A DNA stretch of 64,000 bases from Marinobacter zhejiangensis (GCF_900114775.1 NZ_FOUE01000005.1:62001-126000); one strand, 5' to 3'. Positions 48,576 to 57,439 are shown, counted from the first letter of the stretch. The notes: a model not told the origin generated them from the sequence alone. Numbers and translations are program-made.

Positions 48576-49306
48576 TTGTTATTCCAATGGCAGGACTCAG
48601 CTCCCGCTTTTTCAAAGCGGGCTTCGACAAACCCAAGTACATGCTGAAAGCTCACGGAAAAACCCTGTTCGAGCACTCGGTTGGCAGCTTTGAGCACTAT
48701 TTTCAAACACACCCGTTCCTGTTTATCGTGCGCGACATTTACGACACCCCTGCCTTTGTTCACGAACAGTGTGAGCAAATGGGCATTGCAAATTTCCGGG
48801 TGGTCACCCTTGAACAGGAAACCCGAGGGCAAGCCGAAACCGTCTATCTTGCATTACAGAAAGCCAAGATCGACAAAGGGCCGATTACGATTTTCAATAT
48901 AGACACCTTCAGGCCCGGCTTTCGTTTTCCAGAACCTGAAGCAGTCGGCGATGGTTTTCTGGACGTGTTCAAGGGGGGCGGGGACAACTGGTCATTCGCC
49001 CGGCCAGCCGGAGATGGCAGCCTGAGAGTTATCGAAACTGCGGAAAAACAGCCCATCTCCAACCTGTGCAGCACCGGGCTATACCACTTCTCGGACCTGA
49101 ACGACTTCATGCTCAGCTACGAACATTACCTGAGCCTGCCTCAGGAGCACTGGGCTAAAGGAGAACTGTATGTGGCGCCGCTCTATAATTACCTCATCAC
49201 ACTGGGGCGCACCATCTTTTACAACCTGATCCCGCAAAAAGATGTCATTTTCTGCGGCACCCCGGACGAATATCAGGACTTCCAAGACTCATCCAACATC
49301 GGCTAG
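48572..49306 (+). CDS. Sugar-nucleotidyltransferase-like protein (capsule/LPS type)
   Basis: A 244-aa NTP-transferase-fold protein. The N-terminus IVIPMAGLSSRFFKAGFDKPKYML keeps the loop (G-x-S-S-R-F) and the PK motif of nucleotidyltransferases. EQETRGQAETVYLAL (about 83) and FNIDTFRPGF (metal Asp at about 109) follow. Homologues are often labelled capsular biosynthesis protein or glycosyltransferase family 2. It overlaps the fusion gene by 4 nt. With the kinase and the HAD phosphatase it could make an NDP-linked donor; the substrate is unknown. Confidence 0.75.
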   Translation: MIVIPMAGLSSRFFKAGFDKPKYMLKAHGKTLFEHSVGSFEHYFQTHPFLFIVRDIYDTPAFVHEQCEQMGIANFRVVTLEQETRGQAETVYLALQKAKIDKGPITIFNIDTFRPGFRFPEPEAVGDGFLDVFKGGGDNWSFARPAGDGSLRVIETAEKQPISNLCSTGLYHFSDLNDFMLSYEHYLSLPQEHWAKGELYVAPLYNYLITLGRTIFYNLIPQKDVIFCGTPDEYQDFQDSSNIG

Positions 49307-49316
49307 TCAACAGAGC

Positions 49317-50438
49317 ATGAAAATCGCATTTATTCTGGGCGGGTCGACGTACGAGCAGTCGCTCTACCGGGTGACCTTTGATGTAGCCAACGAACTCCGG
49401 ACCAAGGGTTCTGAGGTGGACTGCGTCTTTTGGGAGAATCCGGGAGCACTTAAAGGCAACGACAAATTCCTTCCCATTTTTGGCCTCTGCAAAGACCGAA
49501 GGCGCAGCAAACTGTTTGCCAAACTCTTCACTGCGATATTTGGCAAACACGGTTACTACTACATATTTAGCAAACTCTTTTCGAGACAGCTAAACCTAGC
49601 ACTCGGACAAGAAGGCTACGACGCCATTTTCTTCCATGGGCAAAGTTGCATCCCCATGCACGCTGGTATCGGTAACAACTATGTCATCGTACACAGCTGC
49701 AAGTACGAAAATTTCATCGCCAGGCATCGAGGGTTAAAGAAGCCGTTTTATCGCTGGCTATACCAGAAGATCTACAGTGGCAAAAAACTCCTCACGGTTT
49801 CTGACGACGTCGCCAACGATATGGTACACAAGATTGGCGCCAGGCCCCGCAGCATCGAAACCATCCACAACGGTTTTGATTTTGCCCGTCTAGGCAGGGA
49901 AATCGCCGCCCCCGAACCAGCAGGCCTGCCAGCAGCCTATCTGATGGCTGCGGGGCGTCCTGACCGCACCAAACGTTTTGACCTCCTCATACGCGCCTAT
50001 GCCAAGACCCGTAAGGACTATCCGCTGGTTATCTTTGGCAACGGAAAACTGCTTGGCCAGCTGAAAGAGCTGGCCAGACAACTCCAGGTATCTGACCACG
50101 TCATTTTCCCCGGGTTCTGCCCCGATATTCTTCCCGCGTTCCGGCACGCAAAACTCTACGTTTCGAGCTCGGATGTGGAAGGGCTGCCTACCGTTATCGT
50201 AGAGAGCCTGATTGCGGGAACGCCTGTCGTAGCCACTGATGCCGGTGGTTCCAATGAGCTCCTTGCCGGAGAGCTGAGTCGCTGGATTGTGCCTCGGGGG
50301 GACGTAGACGCCCTGGCCAAGGCCATTGACGATATTTTGCTGACCCCACCCAGCGTAAGTGAGAAAAATGTGGCTTTCCTGGACCACCGGTTGATTGCCA
50401 ACCAGTACCTTCGCTATGCGGAACAGGTAAATGAGTAA
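49317..50438 (+). CDS. GT4-family glycosyltransferase
   Basis: GT-B glycosyltransferase of 373 aa starting at ATG 49317 (MKIAFILGG); an in-frame extension upstream overlaps the preceding gene and is not conserved-looking. The donor domain has AAGRPDRTKRFDLLIRAYAK (about 201) and SSSDVEGLPTVIVESLIAGTPVVATDAGG (about 280, E-x7-E). The acceptor half is rich in Lys, Phe and Tyr and the DNA is more A/T-rich than surrounding genes. It overlaps the WavE gene by 8 nt. It may use the donor made by the cassette (inference). Confidence 0.87.
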   Translation: MKIAFILGGSTYEQSLYRVTFDVANELRTKGSEVDCVFWENPGALKGNDKFLPIFGLCKDRRRSKLFAKLFTAIFGKHGYYYIFSKLFSRQLNLALGQEGYDAIFFHGQSCIPMHAGIGNNYVIVHSCKYENFIARHRGLKKPFYRWLYQKIYSGKKLLTVSDDVANDMVHKIGARPRSIETIHNGFDFARLGREIAAPEPAGLPAAYLMAAGRPDRTKRFDLLIRAYAKTRKDYPLVIFGNGKLLGQLKELARQLQVSDHVIFPGFCPDILPAFRHAKLYVSSSDVEGLPTVIVESLIAGTPVVATDAGGSNELLAGELSRWIVPRGDVDALAKAIDDILLTPPSVSEKNVAFLDHRLIANQYLRYAEQVNE

Positions 50439-51423
50439 CCCAATGACAAAATTCGACGACATCACCGTGGTCGTTCAGGGCCCGGTACAAACCTTCCAGG
50501 ATAGGGAACAGGAGCCCGGCATCACTGAGAAGTGCCTGTCATCGGTCCGAGCCTACCTCCCGGGCGCTACAATCATCCTGTCTACCTGGCCAGACCAGAA
50601 GCTGGACGGCCTCGACTACGACGAACTGGTTATCTCGGAAGACCCAGGCCCCAATATCCGAAACTACCATAAAGATGGCAGCCCGCAGTTCTATAACAAC
50701 AACCGCCAGATTGTGTCTACCCTGGCGGGCCTCCAACACGTAAAGACCCCTTACGCGATCAAACTACGAAGCGATAACTTCCTTACCGGGAACGCATTTG
50801 TCGCCATGCAACAACAGTTTCCCAAGCGAGGAGAACCTTTCAGCTTCCTCAGGGAGCGGGTGGTGGTGAGTAACGTCTTTACACGTCGATACGCCAAGGG
50901 CTTTGAAGTCGCGTTCCACCTCAGCGACTTTTTCTATTATGGCCTGACAGAAGATCTGCTCAAGATCTGGGACCTGGAGTTGCTGCCGGACCTCCCGTCT
51001 TCACAGGCTGACAGCATTCGCGGTGGCCCTGGCGGGTTCCCCATCGACTGCACTCAGATGTTCTGGCTTCGGGCCTTGAACAAATTCTACCCTGACCTGA
51101 GCCTGACAGGCTTGCTAGACAACCGGCCTGAAGCGATTGAACAATCCAATCAATGCTACGCGAATAACCTGATCATTGGCTCACCTGCCGACATCGGATT
51201 GGGCCTGTGCCAGAAATTTTCTGGCAACGCCCGGATTGCCAGAACCAAAGGCAAATGCGCCCAGTGGCATTTTTTCGAATGGCAGGATCTTTATAGACAG
51301 TATTGCGATGTGGCATTCCAGCCTGACGTGACACTTCGACAACGAGTTCGGCTTTTTCTGACCCGTCTGCTTCATGTTTACCCAACCAAGCTGGAAACCG
51401 TGCTCAAGCTGCGGAAGGGGTAG
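50431..51423 (+). CDS. WavE-family LPS synthesis protein
   Basis: A 330-aa protein of the WavE lipopolysaccharide synthesis family, first known from the Vibrio cholerae core locus. Family-like features are ITVVVQGPVQTFQDRE at the start, TIILSTWP, NNNRQIVSTLAGL and AIKLRSDNFLTG (about 108), which resembles a GT-A fold with a D-x-N or D-x-D-like site. Specific activity is unknown. Its 3' end overlaps the convergent O-antigen-ligase-like gene by 20 nt. Last gene of the A/T-richer cassette. Confidence 0.85.
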   Translation: MSNPMTKFDDITVVVQGPVQTFQDREQEPGITEKCLSSVRAYLPGATIILSTWPDQKLDGLDYDELVISEDPGPNIRNYHKDGSPQFYNNNRQIVSTLAGLQHVKTPYAIKLRSDNFLTGNAFVAMQQQFPKRGEPFSFLRERVVVSNVFTRRYAKGFEVAFHLSDFFYYGLTEDLLKIWDLELLPDLPSSQADSIRGGPGGFPIDCTQMFWLRALNKFYPDLSLTGLLDNRPEAIEQSNQCYANNLIIGSPADIGLGLCQKFSGNARIARTKGKCAQWHFFEWQDLYRQYCDVAFQPDVTLRQRVRLFLTRLLHVYPTKLETVLKLRKG

Positions 51424-52642
51424 CCTTCCGTGGTTCTGGGGGAGCAACCGCGCTGATTGCCGCAGTCAGCACCAGGAACAGGAAAATTGTTTCGGCATGA
51501 AGAAGCGGCACATCCGTTAGCCCTGCGGTCACGAACAACAGTGAGACAACAAGCCCGCCATAGCGGCGCCAATCACCACTGGGGGAGGAGAGCGCCAACT
51601 TGAATGCCGCCAGTAGTAACAGCGCAAGCGCAGTAAGGCCCAGGACACCTTTCTTGACCAACACATCCACATACTGGTTGTGGAAGTGATTGGCACCGAA
51701 CCGATAAAGACTCTCTTCAATCAGACCTTGCTCGAACAGCTCTTCCAATGCGTCACGATACTCTCCACCATGACCTAGAACTGGCGCGTCCGCCGCCAGG
51801 TGCCGTGCCGAAAGCCACAACTGAAGCCGGACGCCTATAGAGCCGCGATAATTGCCCTCAGCGATGGCGTCGTATTCATTCATTGTCTGCTGAATCCTGC
51901 CTTCCATCATTGAAGCACCAACAGCAACCAGCCCGGAGACAATCAGCAATCCCACCATCAGTGAGCGGGATATCCGTCCTTTATGACTGAGAAGGTACTG
52001 AACCACCAACATACCAGCAATAAGAACAACAAATGGAATAATCACGCCCCGGGTACGGGTCATGAATACAGCCACCGCGGCAAACACCCCAGCCACCGCC
52101 AGAATGATACGCTGCCAGGTAGGAAAACGGCCAAACACGGCTTGCACCAGACACACCAGTGACACAGCCCCAACGGCCACGGCATAGGGAATCGGGTTAA
52201 TAAATCCGTGAACGCGGGGAACCCCAGAGGTGTACTGCAGTAGGCTATGAACTCCGAACCCAATGGCTGAGACCGCCAAAACCACCATCAGGAATCTGGT
52301 GTTAATGTTGAGGCCCCTGAAAACCAACAAGTACAAAGCGACTGCCAGCCAGGCCCGCAACTCCTTCCAGCCCCCCCCCTTCAACCCATAAACAACCCCA
52401 CCAACAATCACAACGCCCCAAAGAGCGGCAATCAGAAATTTCTGGGAGGAGGCTAGCGTATGACTGCGTTCAAACCTCCCCCCCAGTAACGGGTAGAGCA
52501 GCAGTGAGCCTAGCGCCAGCCCCGGTACGTACTTCGCACCTTCAGGAATCCACCACATCAGGGTGAGCACATAGATCATTGGTAACAGGGCAAGCAGGCA
52601 ACGGGCCTGCCAGAGAATCCCTTTGTATTGGGCGTTGTCCAT
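51404..52642 (-). CDS. O-antigen ligase-like membrane protein (Wzy_C family)
   Basis: Polytopic inner-membrane protein of 412 aa with about 11 predicted helices. It has the Wzy_C/WaaL-type periplasmic region between helices near residues 265-330, including LGHGGEYRDALEEL and FGANHFHNQYVDVLVKKG, where the H-x2-N-x-Y pattern is shared with O-antigen ligases. It probably transfers a lipid-linked glycan onto the core. Neither wzx nor an O-antigen cluster is visible in the window. The coding strand has a G9 run at codons 88-91 and a G7 run at codons 54-56. Start has only a weak ribosome-binding site. Confidence 0.85.
   Translation of the reverse strand: MDNAQYKGILWQARCLLALLPMIYVLTLMWWIPEGAKYVPGLALGSLLLYPLLGGRFERSHTLASSQKFLIAALWGVVIVGGVVYGLKGGGWKELRAWLAVALYLLVFRGLNINTRFLMVVLAVSAIGFGVHSLLQYTSGVPRVHGFINPIPYAVAVGAVSLVCLVQAVFGRFPTWQRIILAVAGVFAAVAVFMTRTRGVIIPFVVLIAGMLVVQYLLSHKGRISRSLMVGLLIVSGLVAVGASMMEGRIQQTMNEYDAIAEGNYRGSIGVRLQLWLSARHLAADAPVLGHGGEYRDALEELFEQGLIEESLYRFGANHFHNQYVDVLVKKGVLGLTALALLLLAAFKLALSSPSGDWRRYGGLVVSLLFVTAGLTDVPLLHAETIFLFLVLTAAISAVAPPEPRKATPSAA
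52371..52379 (-). repeat. G9 homopolymer inside the ligase-like gene
   Basis: Nine C on the plus strand, read as nine G in the coding strand at codons 88-91 of the ligase-like gene. A second run of seven lies at 52478-52484. A change of one or two bases would truncate the protein before most of its membrane helices. The present length keeps the frame open. Confidence 0.9.
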
Positions 52643-52687
52643 AGCGACTTCAGTTCGGTTGAGAGTGGTGTGATTCCGGGATCATTA

Positions 52688-53419
52688 CTAAGCGGGGGAA
52701 CCGCTCTGGCGGTAGCCATCGAGCAGAGAATTCCACCGGTCCGCCAATAACGGTGAATCGCTACCTAGCGCTTTCACAATGGAGCGCTTTAGCCGCTCCA
52801 GGTTGGCCTGCTTCCATGGCGCACCATCCTCCGACCCTGAGCGCAACTGCCCCTTGTCAAAATCAATCAGGTAGACGTCACTGTCGCTCAGGAGGACATT
52901 GAAGCAGTTTAAATCGGCGTGGTACACGTGGTGATCATGAAAGCGCCTGATCACCGCACCCACCTGCCGCCAACGAGAGAGTGGCAAGCTTTCCAGTACC
53001 GCTCCCATGGGCACAGTATCAGACAAGCGTTTCATCAGGATGGCACAGGTATAGAAAGCGCCACGACGGGTACTCCAGGCCGCTGCAACAGGCTCAGGTA
53101 CAGGAAGCCCTTCACGATGGAGCTGTTCAAGCAATTCAAGTTCGCGGACACAGCGAATCCGGCGCGAACCCGTGTAAAGGTAATGGTTTGACAGGAGCTT
53201 GGCGATGAGCCCGCCGCGCAGGTATTGGCGAAGCACCCAGTGCTGGTCGCCAGCATCGATAAACCAGGCGCTACCGCGGCCTCCGCTGCTAACCGGGGTA
53301 CTGGCCTCCCCCCAATGCTCTGGCGAGAACCAGTCAGGCTGAAACTGCTCTCGGTAGCGAGAACAGACCAGGAAGTGCCCACCGTTATCCGAAACTGTAA
53401 CGACTTCGGCCACTCCCAT
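52688..53419 (-). CDS. kdkA: 3-deoxy-D-manno-octulosonic acid kinase KdkA
   Basis: Phosphorylates O-4 of the inner-core Kdo, using a protein-kinase-like fold. The 243 aa carry GGRGSAWFIDAG (nucleotide loop, about 46), the Lys/Arg-type WVLRQYLRGG, the catalytic H-x-D-x2-N as VYHADLNCFNVLL (about 166) and YLIDFDKGQLR (metal Asp at about 183). Length matches Haemophilus and Vibrio KdkA. It follows ilvE by 86 nt with a strong hairpin between, and precedes the ligase-like gene by 45 nt. Confidence 0.93.
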   Translation of the reverse strand: MGVAEVVTVSDNGGHFLVCSRYREQFQPDWFSPEHWGEASTPVSSGGRGSAWFIDAGDQHWVLRQYLRGGLIAKLLSNHYLYTGSRRIRCVRELELLEQLHREGLPVPEPVAAAWSTRRGAFYTCAILMKRLSDTVPMGAVLESLPLSRWRQVGAVIRRFHDHHVYHADLNCFNVLLSDSDVYLIDFDKGQLRSGSEDGAPWKQANLERLKRSIVKALGSDSPLLADRWNSLLDGYRQSGSPA

Positions 53420-53460
53420 CCCTCAGATAATCGGTCATCATTGTTCAGGCTGTCCAGGAT

Positions 53461-53497
53461 CCAGAACGACCGGCAGCGCAGTGGCCAGTCGTTCTGG
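53461..53497 (-). terminator. Strong hairpin between ilvE and kdkA
   Basis: Perfect 10-bp inverted repeat CCAGAACGAC / GTCGTTCTGG, extendable by four pairs with one wobble, around a 9-nt loop. It starts 9 nt after the ilvE stop on the minus strand. There is no T-run, so it may be an mRNA processing or stability element instead of a terminator. Confidence 0.55.
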
Positions 53498-53505
53498 AAC
53501 GGTTG

Positions 53506-54432
53506 TCAGCCATTCACCAGCGTCAGCCAGCCCTTGTTGGCTTCACGCTTGCCCTTCACCGCATCGAAGTACATCGCCTGCAGTTTCTCGGTCAGCGGAC
53601 CACGCTTGCCTGCACCGATGACGCGACCGTCGAGTTCACGGATCGGCAGGACTTCAGCAGCCGTACCGGTGAAGAACGCTTCGTCAGCAATGTAGACCTC
53701 ATCGCGAGTAATACGACGCTCGCGAACAGGAACGCCAAGCTCCTTGCAGAAGTCGATGATGGTCTGGCGGGTAATACCTTCCAGACAAGAGGTCAGTTCC
53801 GGTGTGTGCAGCACACCATCCCGCAGGATGAAGATGTTCTCACCAGAACCTTCCGCAACATAACCTTCGTTATCCAGCAACAACGCTTCTTCGCAGCCGC
53901 TGGCGATTGCTTCGTTCAGCGCCAGCATGGAGTTGATGTAGTTGCCGTTGGCCTTGGCCTTACACATGGTGATGTTGACATGGTGGCGGGTGTAGGACGA
54001 CGTGCGTACCTTGATGCCCTGCTCACGCGCCTCAGGCGACATATAGGACGGCCAGCTCCAGGCGGCAACCATCACATGCACCTGGAGGTTGTCGGCACGA
54101 AGCCCCATGCCTTCAGAGCCCAGGAAAACCATCGGGCGCAGATAGGCTTCATCAAGGTTATTTTCGCGAACGGCTGCACACTGGGCCTGGTTCAGCTCGT
54201 CTTTGCTGAACGGCATCTTCATGTTCAGGATATGGGCAGAACGGAACAGGCGGTCGGTATGCTCCTGCAGACGGAAAATCGCAGGGCCCTCGGCGGTGTT
54301 GTAGGCGCGCACGCCCTCAAAGCACCCCAAACCATAGTGGAGGGTATGAGTAAGGACGTGGGTTTTGGCTTCACGCCAGGGAACCATTTCACCATCCAAC
54401 CAGATCAGGCCATCGCGATCTGCCATCGACAT
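53506..54432 (-). CDS. ilvE: Branched-chain amino acid aminotransferase
   Basis: PLP enzyme for the last step of valine, leucine and isoleucine synthesis. The 308 aa have the PLP lysine in the AKANGNYINS motif (Lys160), HYGLGCFEGVRAY near the start, and EGSGENIFI plus the LEGITRQTI segment downstream. AGGAG precedes the ATG at 9 nt. The glnE-ilvE order next to the LPS core locus is the same as in Pseudomonas. Confidence 0.97.
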   Translation of the reverse strand: MSMADRDGLIWLDGEMVPWREAKTHVLTHTLHYGLGCFEGVRAYNTAEGPAIFRLQEHTDRLFRSAHILNMKMPFSKDELNQAQCAAVRENNLDEAYLRPMVFLGSEGMGLRADNLQVHVMVAAWSWPSYMSPEAREQGIKVRTSSYTRHHVNITMCKAKANGNYINSMLALNEAIASGCEEALLLDNEGYVAEGSGENIFILRDGVLHTPELTSCLEGITRQTIIDFCKELGVPVRERRITRDEVYIADEAFFTGTAAEVLPIRELDGRVIGAGKRGPLTEKLQAMYFDAVKGKREANKGWLTLVNG

Positions 54433-54532
54433 TGTACGTGCTCCTAAACAGGCAAATTCCGGAAAACAGGCATTCTAGCAGGAATAATCCCCGGCACGCA
54501 GCTACCATTTAAGCCACACGCTGGGGGAGGCT

Positions 54533-57439
54533 TCACGCCTCCATAACGCTAGCCCATACGGCTCTGATATAACGTCGCTCCTCCGGAAAGGCATCCCCTT
54601 CCACCTGACTGTTCAACTTTTGCAAGGCCCGTCGGTGAATGGTTGAGCGCAGCGTTATATAAGCCTCTCGCAGCTGCTCGGTGTCTTCGACAGGCAGGAT
54701 TCCAGCTCGGCCCAACTCCTCAAGCTGACGAATGTTATCCGACCACTTGGTCAACTCCGGGTGATTGGCGCTGTTGGCCAGCACCAGGTACTGAACCATG
54801 AACTCGATATCGACAATCCCGCCGCGGTCATGCTTCATATGAAATACGGTCGGGGGCTCTCCGGCGGATTCAGGGGTTCCCAGGTTGGCACGCATCTTTT
54901 CCCGCATCTCAACCACCTCGGAGCGAAGTTTGTCTCCGTCCCGTTGCTGACACAGGATGTCGTGACGCACCGCCTCAAATGCCGCCAGCGTCACGCTGTC
55001 CCCAGCAACGCCACGAGCACGGGCCAGAGCTTGATGTTCCCAGGTCCAGGCATCGTGATGCTGGTAACGATCGAAGGCTCCCAGGGTGCTCACAAGAAGC
55101 CCCGAGTTGCCTGAAGGGCGCAACCGCATATCCACTTCATAAAGCTGCCCTGATGGCGTCTGGGTGCTGAGAATATGCACAATCCGCTGTCCCAGCCGGG
55201 TGTAGAAAATTGAGTTATCGACCGGCCGCTCACCGTCCGTCGATTGCTCCGGGTCACCGTTATGGATAAACACCAGATCCAGATCCGAGGTATACCCCAG
55301 CTCAATACCCCCGAGCTTGCCATAACCCACCACCGCAAAATCGGTATTACTCACTTCCCCGTCCGCCCGGCGTGGATAGCCGTGACGACTCACGAGGTTG
55401 GAAAACGCCACATCCACCACGTGATCCAGAACCACTTCCGCAATCCAGGTGAGGTAATCACTCACTTTCATCAGCGGCAAAGTCCCTCGCAACTCGGACG
55501 CCGCTACCCGGAGGATGTGCGCCTTCTTGAAGTGACGGAGGGACTCCATCTGCTCCTCAAGGTCATCGTAGGAGATGCGCAACATCTGCTGACGCAGGTC
55601 GTCCTGGAGCTCACGTTTAGAGGGCGGGTGGTAAAGGCTTTCAGCATTCAGCAGCTCGTCCAGCAGCAAGGGAGTCTCAGCAAGCTGGCTGGCAATCCAG
55701 GGGCTTTCGCTGCACAGCCGGACCAACTGCCCGCTGGCCCCAGGGTTCTCCAGCAGCAACACTAGGTACGCCGTCCGGCGCAACACGGCTTCCACCAACT
55801 GCAGCACCCGCTCCAATGTCTCGGACGGGTTATCCACTTGGGTGACCGCTTCCAGCAGCACCGGCATAAACTGGTTGAGACGCTGTCGCCCCTGGCTCTG
55901 CATGGTCTGACAAGCCCGGCTCTGGCGAAGGTCTACCAGCGCTTTAACAGTCTGCTGAGGGGTCTCGTAACCGTGTTTTTCCAGCCACTGAAACGCCTGT
56001 TCCTCCTCCAGCTCTCCCAGCCAAAGGGCGGCCCAACCTTCATCCAGTTCATCCTTGGTGCTGTCATCGTCCTCCACGGTGATGATGTCGGCGAAGTGCC
56101 GGGCCACCTGGCTCCGATGTCTATCCAGCGCAACCTTAAAGGTGTCCCAATTCTCAAACCCCATGATCAACGCGACCCGAGCCTGGTCCAGCGGGGAATC
56201 CGGCAATAGCTGGGTCTGCTTGTCGGCAATGCCCTGGAGCGCGTGTTCCAGGTCCCGAAGGAACACATAGGCATCCCTCAACTCTGAAACAACCACTGGG
56301 GGCAGCAACTCCAGCGCTTCCAGCACCCCCAGGATGACCTGAAGCTCCCGCTGCTGAAGCTCCCGCTCACGCCCTCCCCGGATCAACTGAAACGCCTGAA
56401 CGACGAATTCGATCTCCCGAATTCCCCCGGCGCCCAGCTTGATGTCGTTTTCCAACCCCTTGCGCCGCACCTCCCGGTTGATCATCGCCTTGAGGCTGCG
56501 CAGGGATTCAAAGGCGCTGAAGTCGATATAGCGACGGTAGACGAAGGGCCGCAAGCTCTGCATCAGCACTTCACCCAGGCGTTGATCTCCGGCAACCACT
56601 CGCGCCTTGACCATCGCGTAGCGCTCCCACTCCCGCCCCTGGTCCTGATAATAGGTTTCCAGGGCCGAAAAGCTCAGCGCCAGGGCACCACTCTGGCCAT
56701 AGGGACGTAACCGCATGTCGACCCGGAACACAAAGCCATCCGCATTGATTTGATCCAGGGCCTGTATCAAACGCTGCCCAAGACGCACGAAGAACTGCTG
56801 GTTATCGAGCGACCGTCGCCCTCCCTGGGTTTCGCCATGGCTGGGAAAAGCAAAGATCAGGTCAATATCGGAGGACACATTCAGCTCACGCCCGCCAAGC
56901 TTCCCCATTCCCAACACCACCATGGGCTGGGCCACTTCTTCACCGGTCACCGGGTCCAACCCGAACGGGGTTCCGAGTTGCTGGCAACAGTCGTCGTAGA
57001 GCCAGTCCAGAGCCGCCTGAATACAGGTATCAGCAAAGGCACTGGTGGCGGCGATGGTTTCAGCCAGGTCAGCCCACTTCATCAAGTCCCGCCAGATGAT
57101 CCGAAATTGGCTTTCTTTGCGGAATCGGCGCAGTGCCCGCTGCAGGGAAGCCTCATCAGTCACCGTAGCCAGGTAGTCCTGCCAGCGTGCCTGAAGAAAG
57201 TCCGGGCTAGTTACATCCGTCAACGGCCTGGCCTGCCAGGCTTCGGCAACCAAGGAAGCATCCTGTTCCAGCACCTGGCGCAGAAACGTACTGCGAGCCA
57301 GGGCTTGTGCCAACTGGGGCTCAGTCAGGCCACCTTCCGCACCAATCCAGGCGGGTAAGCCGGACGAAAACAGCGCCGGCCACGCACCGGCAACGTCGTC
57401 AGCCAGTACCTTTGGCAACCCATCCCACGGCTCGGACAT
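54533..57439 (-). CDS. glnE: Glutamine synthetase adenylyltransferase/deadenylase GlnE
   Basis: Controls glutamine synthetase by adding or removing AMP in response to PII. The 968 aa (E. coli about 946) contain two nucleotidyltransferase domains, each with the G-S-x-D-x-D-like site: MGKLGGRELNVSSDIDLIF (about 176, deadenylylase half) and YGKLGGIELGYTSDLDLVF (about 693, adenylyltransferase half). Helical regulatory domains lie between and at the end. ilvE follows after 100 nt with a small GGAGGC hairpin at the stop. Confidence 0.97.
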   Translation of the reverse strand: MSEPWDGLPKVLADDVAGAWPALFSSGLPAWIGAEGGLTEPQLAQALARSTFLRQVLEQDASLVAEAWQARPLTDVTSPDFLQARWQDYLATVTDEASLQRALRRFRKESQFRIIWRDLMKWADLAETIAATSAFADTCIQAALDWLYDDCCQQLGTPFGLDPVTGEEVAQPMVVLGMGKLGGRELNVSSDIDLIFAFPSHGETQGGRRSLDNQQFFVRLGQRLIQALDQINADGFVFRVDMRLRPYGQSGALALSFSALETYYQDQGREWERYAMVKARVVAGDQRLGEVLMQSLRPFVYRRYIDFSAFESLRSLKAMINREVRRKGLENDIKLGAGGIREIEFVVQAFQLIRGGRERELQQRELQVILGVLEALELLPPVVVSELRDAYVFLRDLEHALQGIADKQTQLLPDSPLDQARVALIMGFENWDTFKVALDRHRSQVARHFADIITVEDDDSTKDELDEGWAALWLGELEEEQAFQWLEKHGYETPQQTVKALVDLRQSRACQTMQSQGRQRLNQFMPVLLEAVTQVDNPSETLERVLQLVEAVLRRTAYLVLLLENPGASGQLVRLCSESPWIASQLAETPLLLDELLNAESLYHPPSKRELQDDLRQQMLRISYDDLEEQMESLRHFKKAHILRVAASELRGTLPLMKVSDYLTWIAEVVLDHVVDVAFSNLVSRHGYPRRADGEVSNTDFAVVGYGKLGGIELGYTSDLDLVFIHNGDPEQSTDGERPVDNSIFYTRLGQRIVHILSTQTPSGQLYEVDMRLRPSGNSGLLVSTLGAFDRYQHHDAWTWEHQALARARGVAGDSVTLAAFEAVRHDILCQQRDGDKLRSEVVEMREKMRANLGTPESAGEPPTVFHMKHDRGGIVDIEFMVQYLVLANSANHPELTKWSDNIRQLEELGRAGILPVEDTEQLREAYITLRSTIHRRALQKLNSQVEGDAFPEERRYIRAVWASVMEA

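Noticed and set aside
52688..53419. Antibiotic-resistance (aminoglycoside) kinase
   Set aside because: The H-x-D-x2-N kinase core also occurs in KdkA; length, sequence and LPS context fit the Kdo kinase.
53503..54447. Open frame of 314 aa on the plus strand
   Set aside because: Antisense to ilvE, whose motifs and ribosome-binding site are clear.
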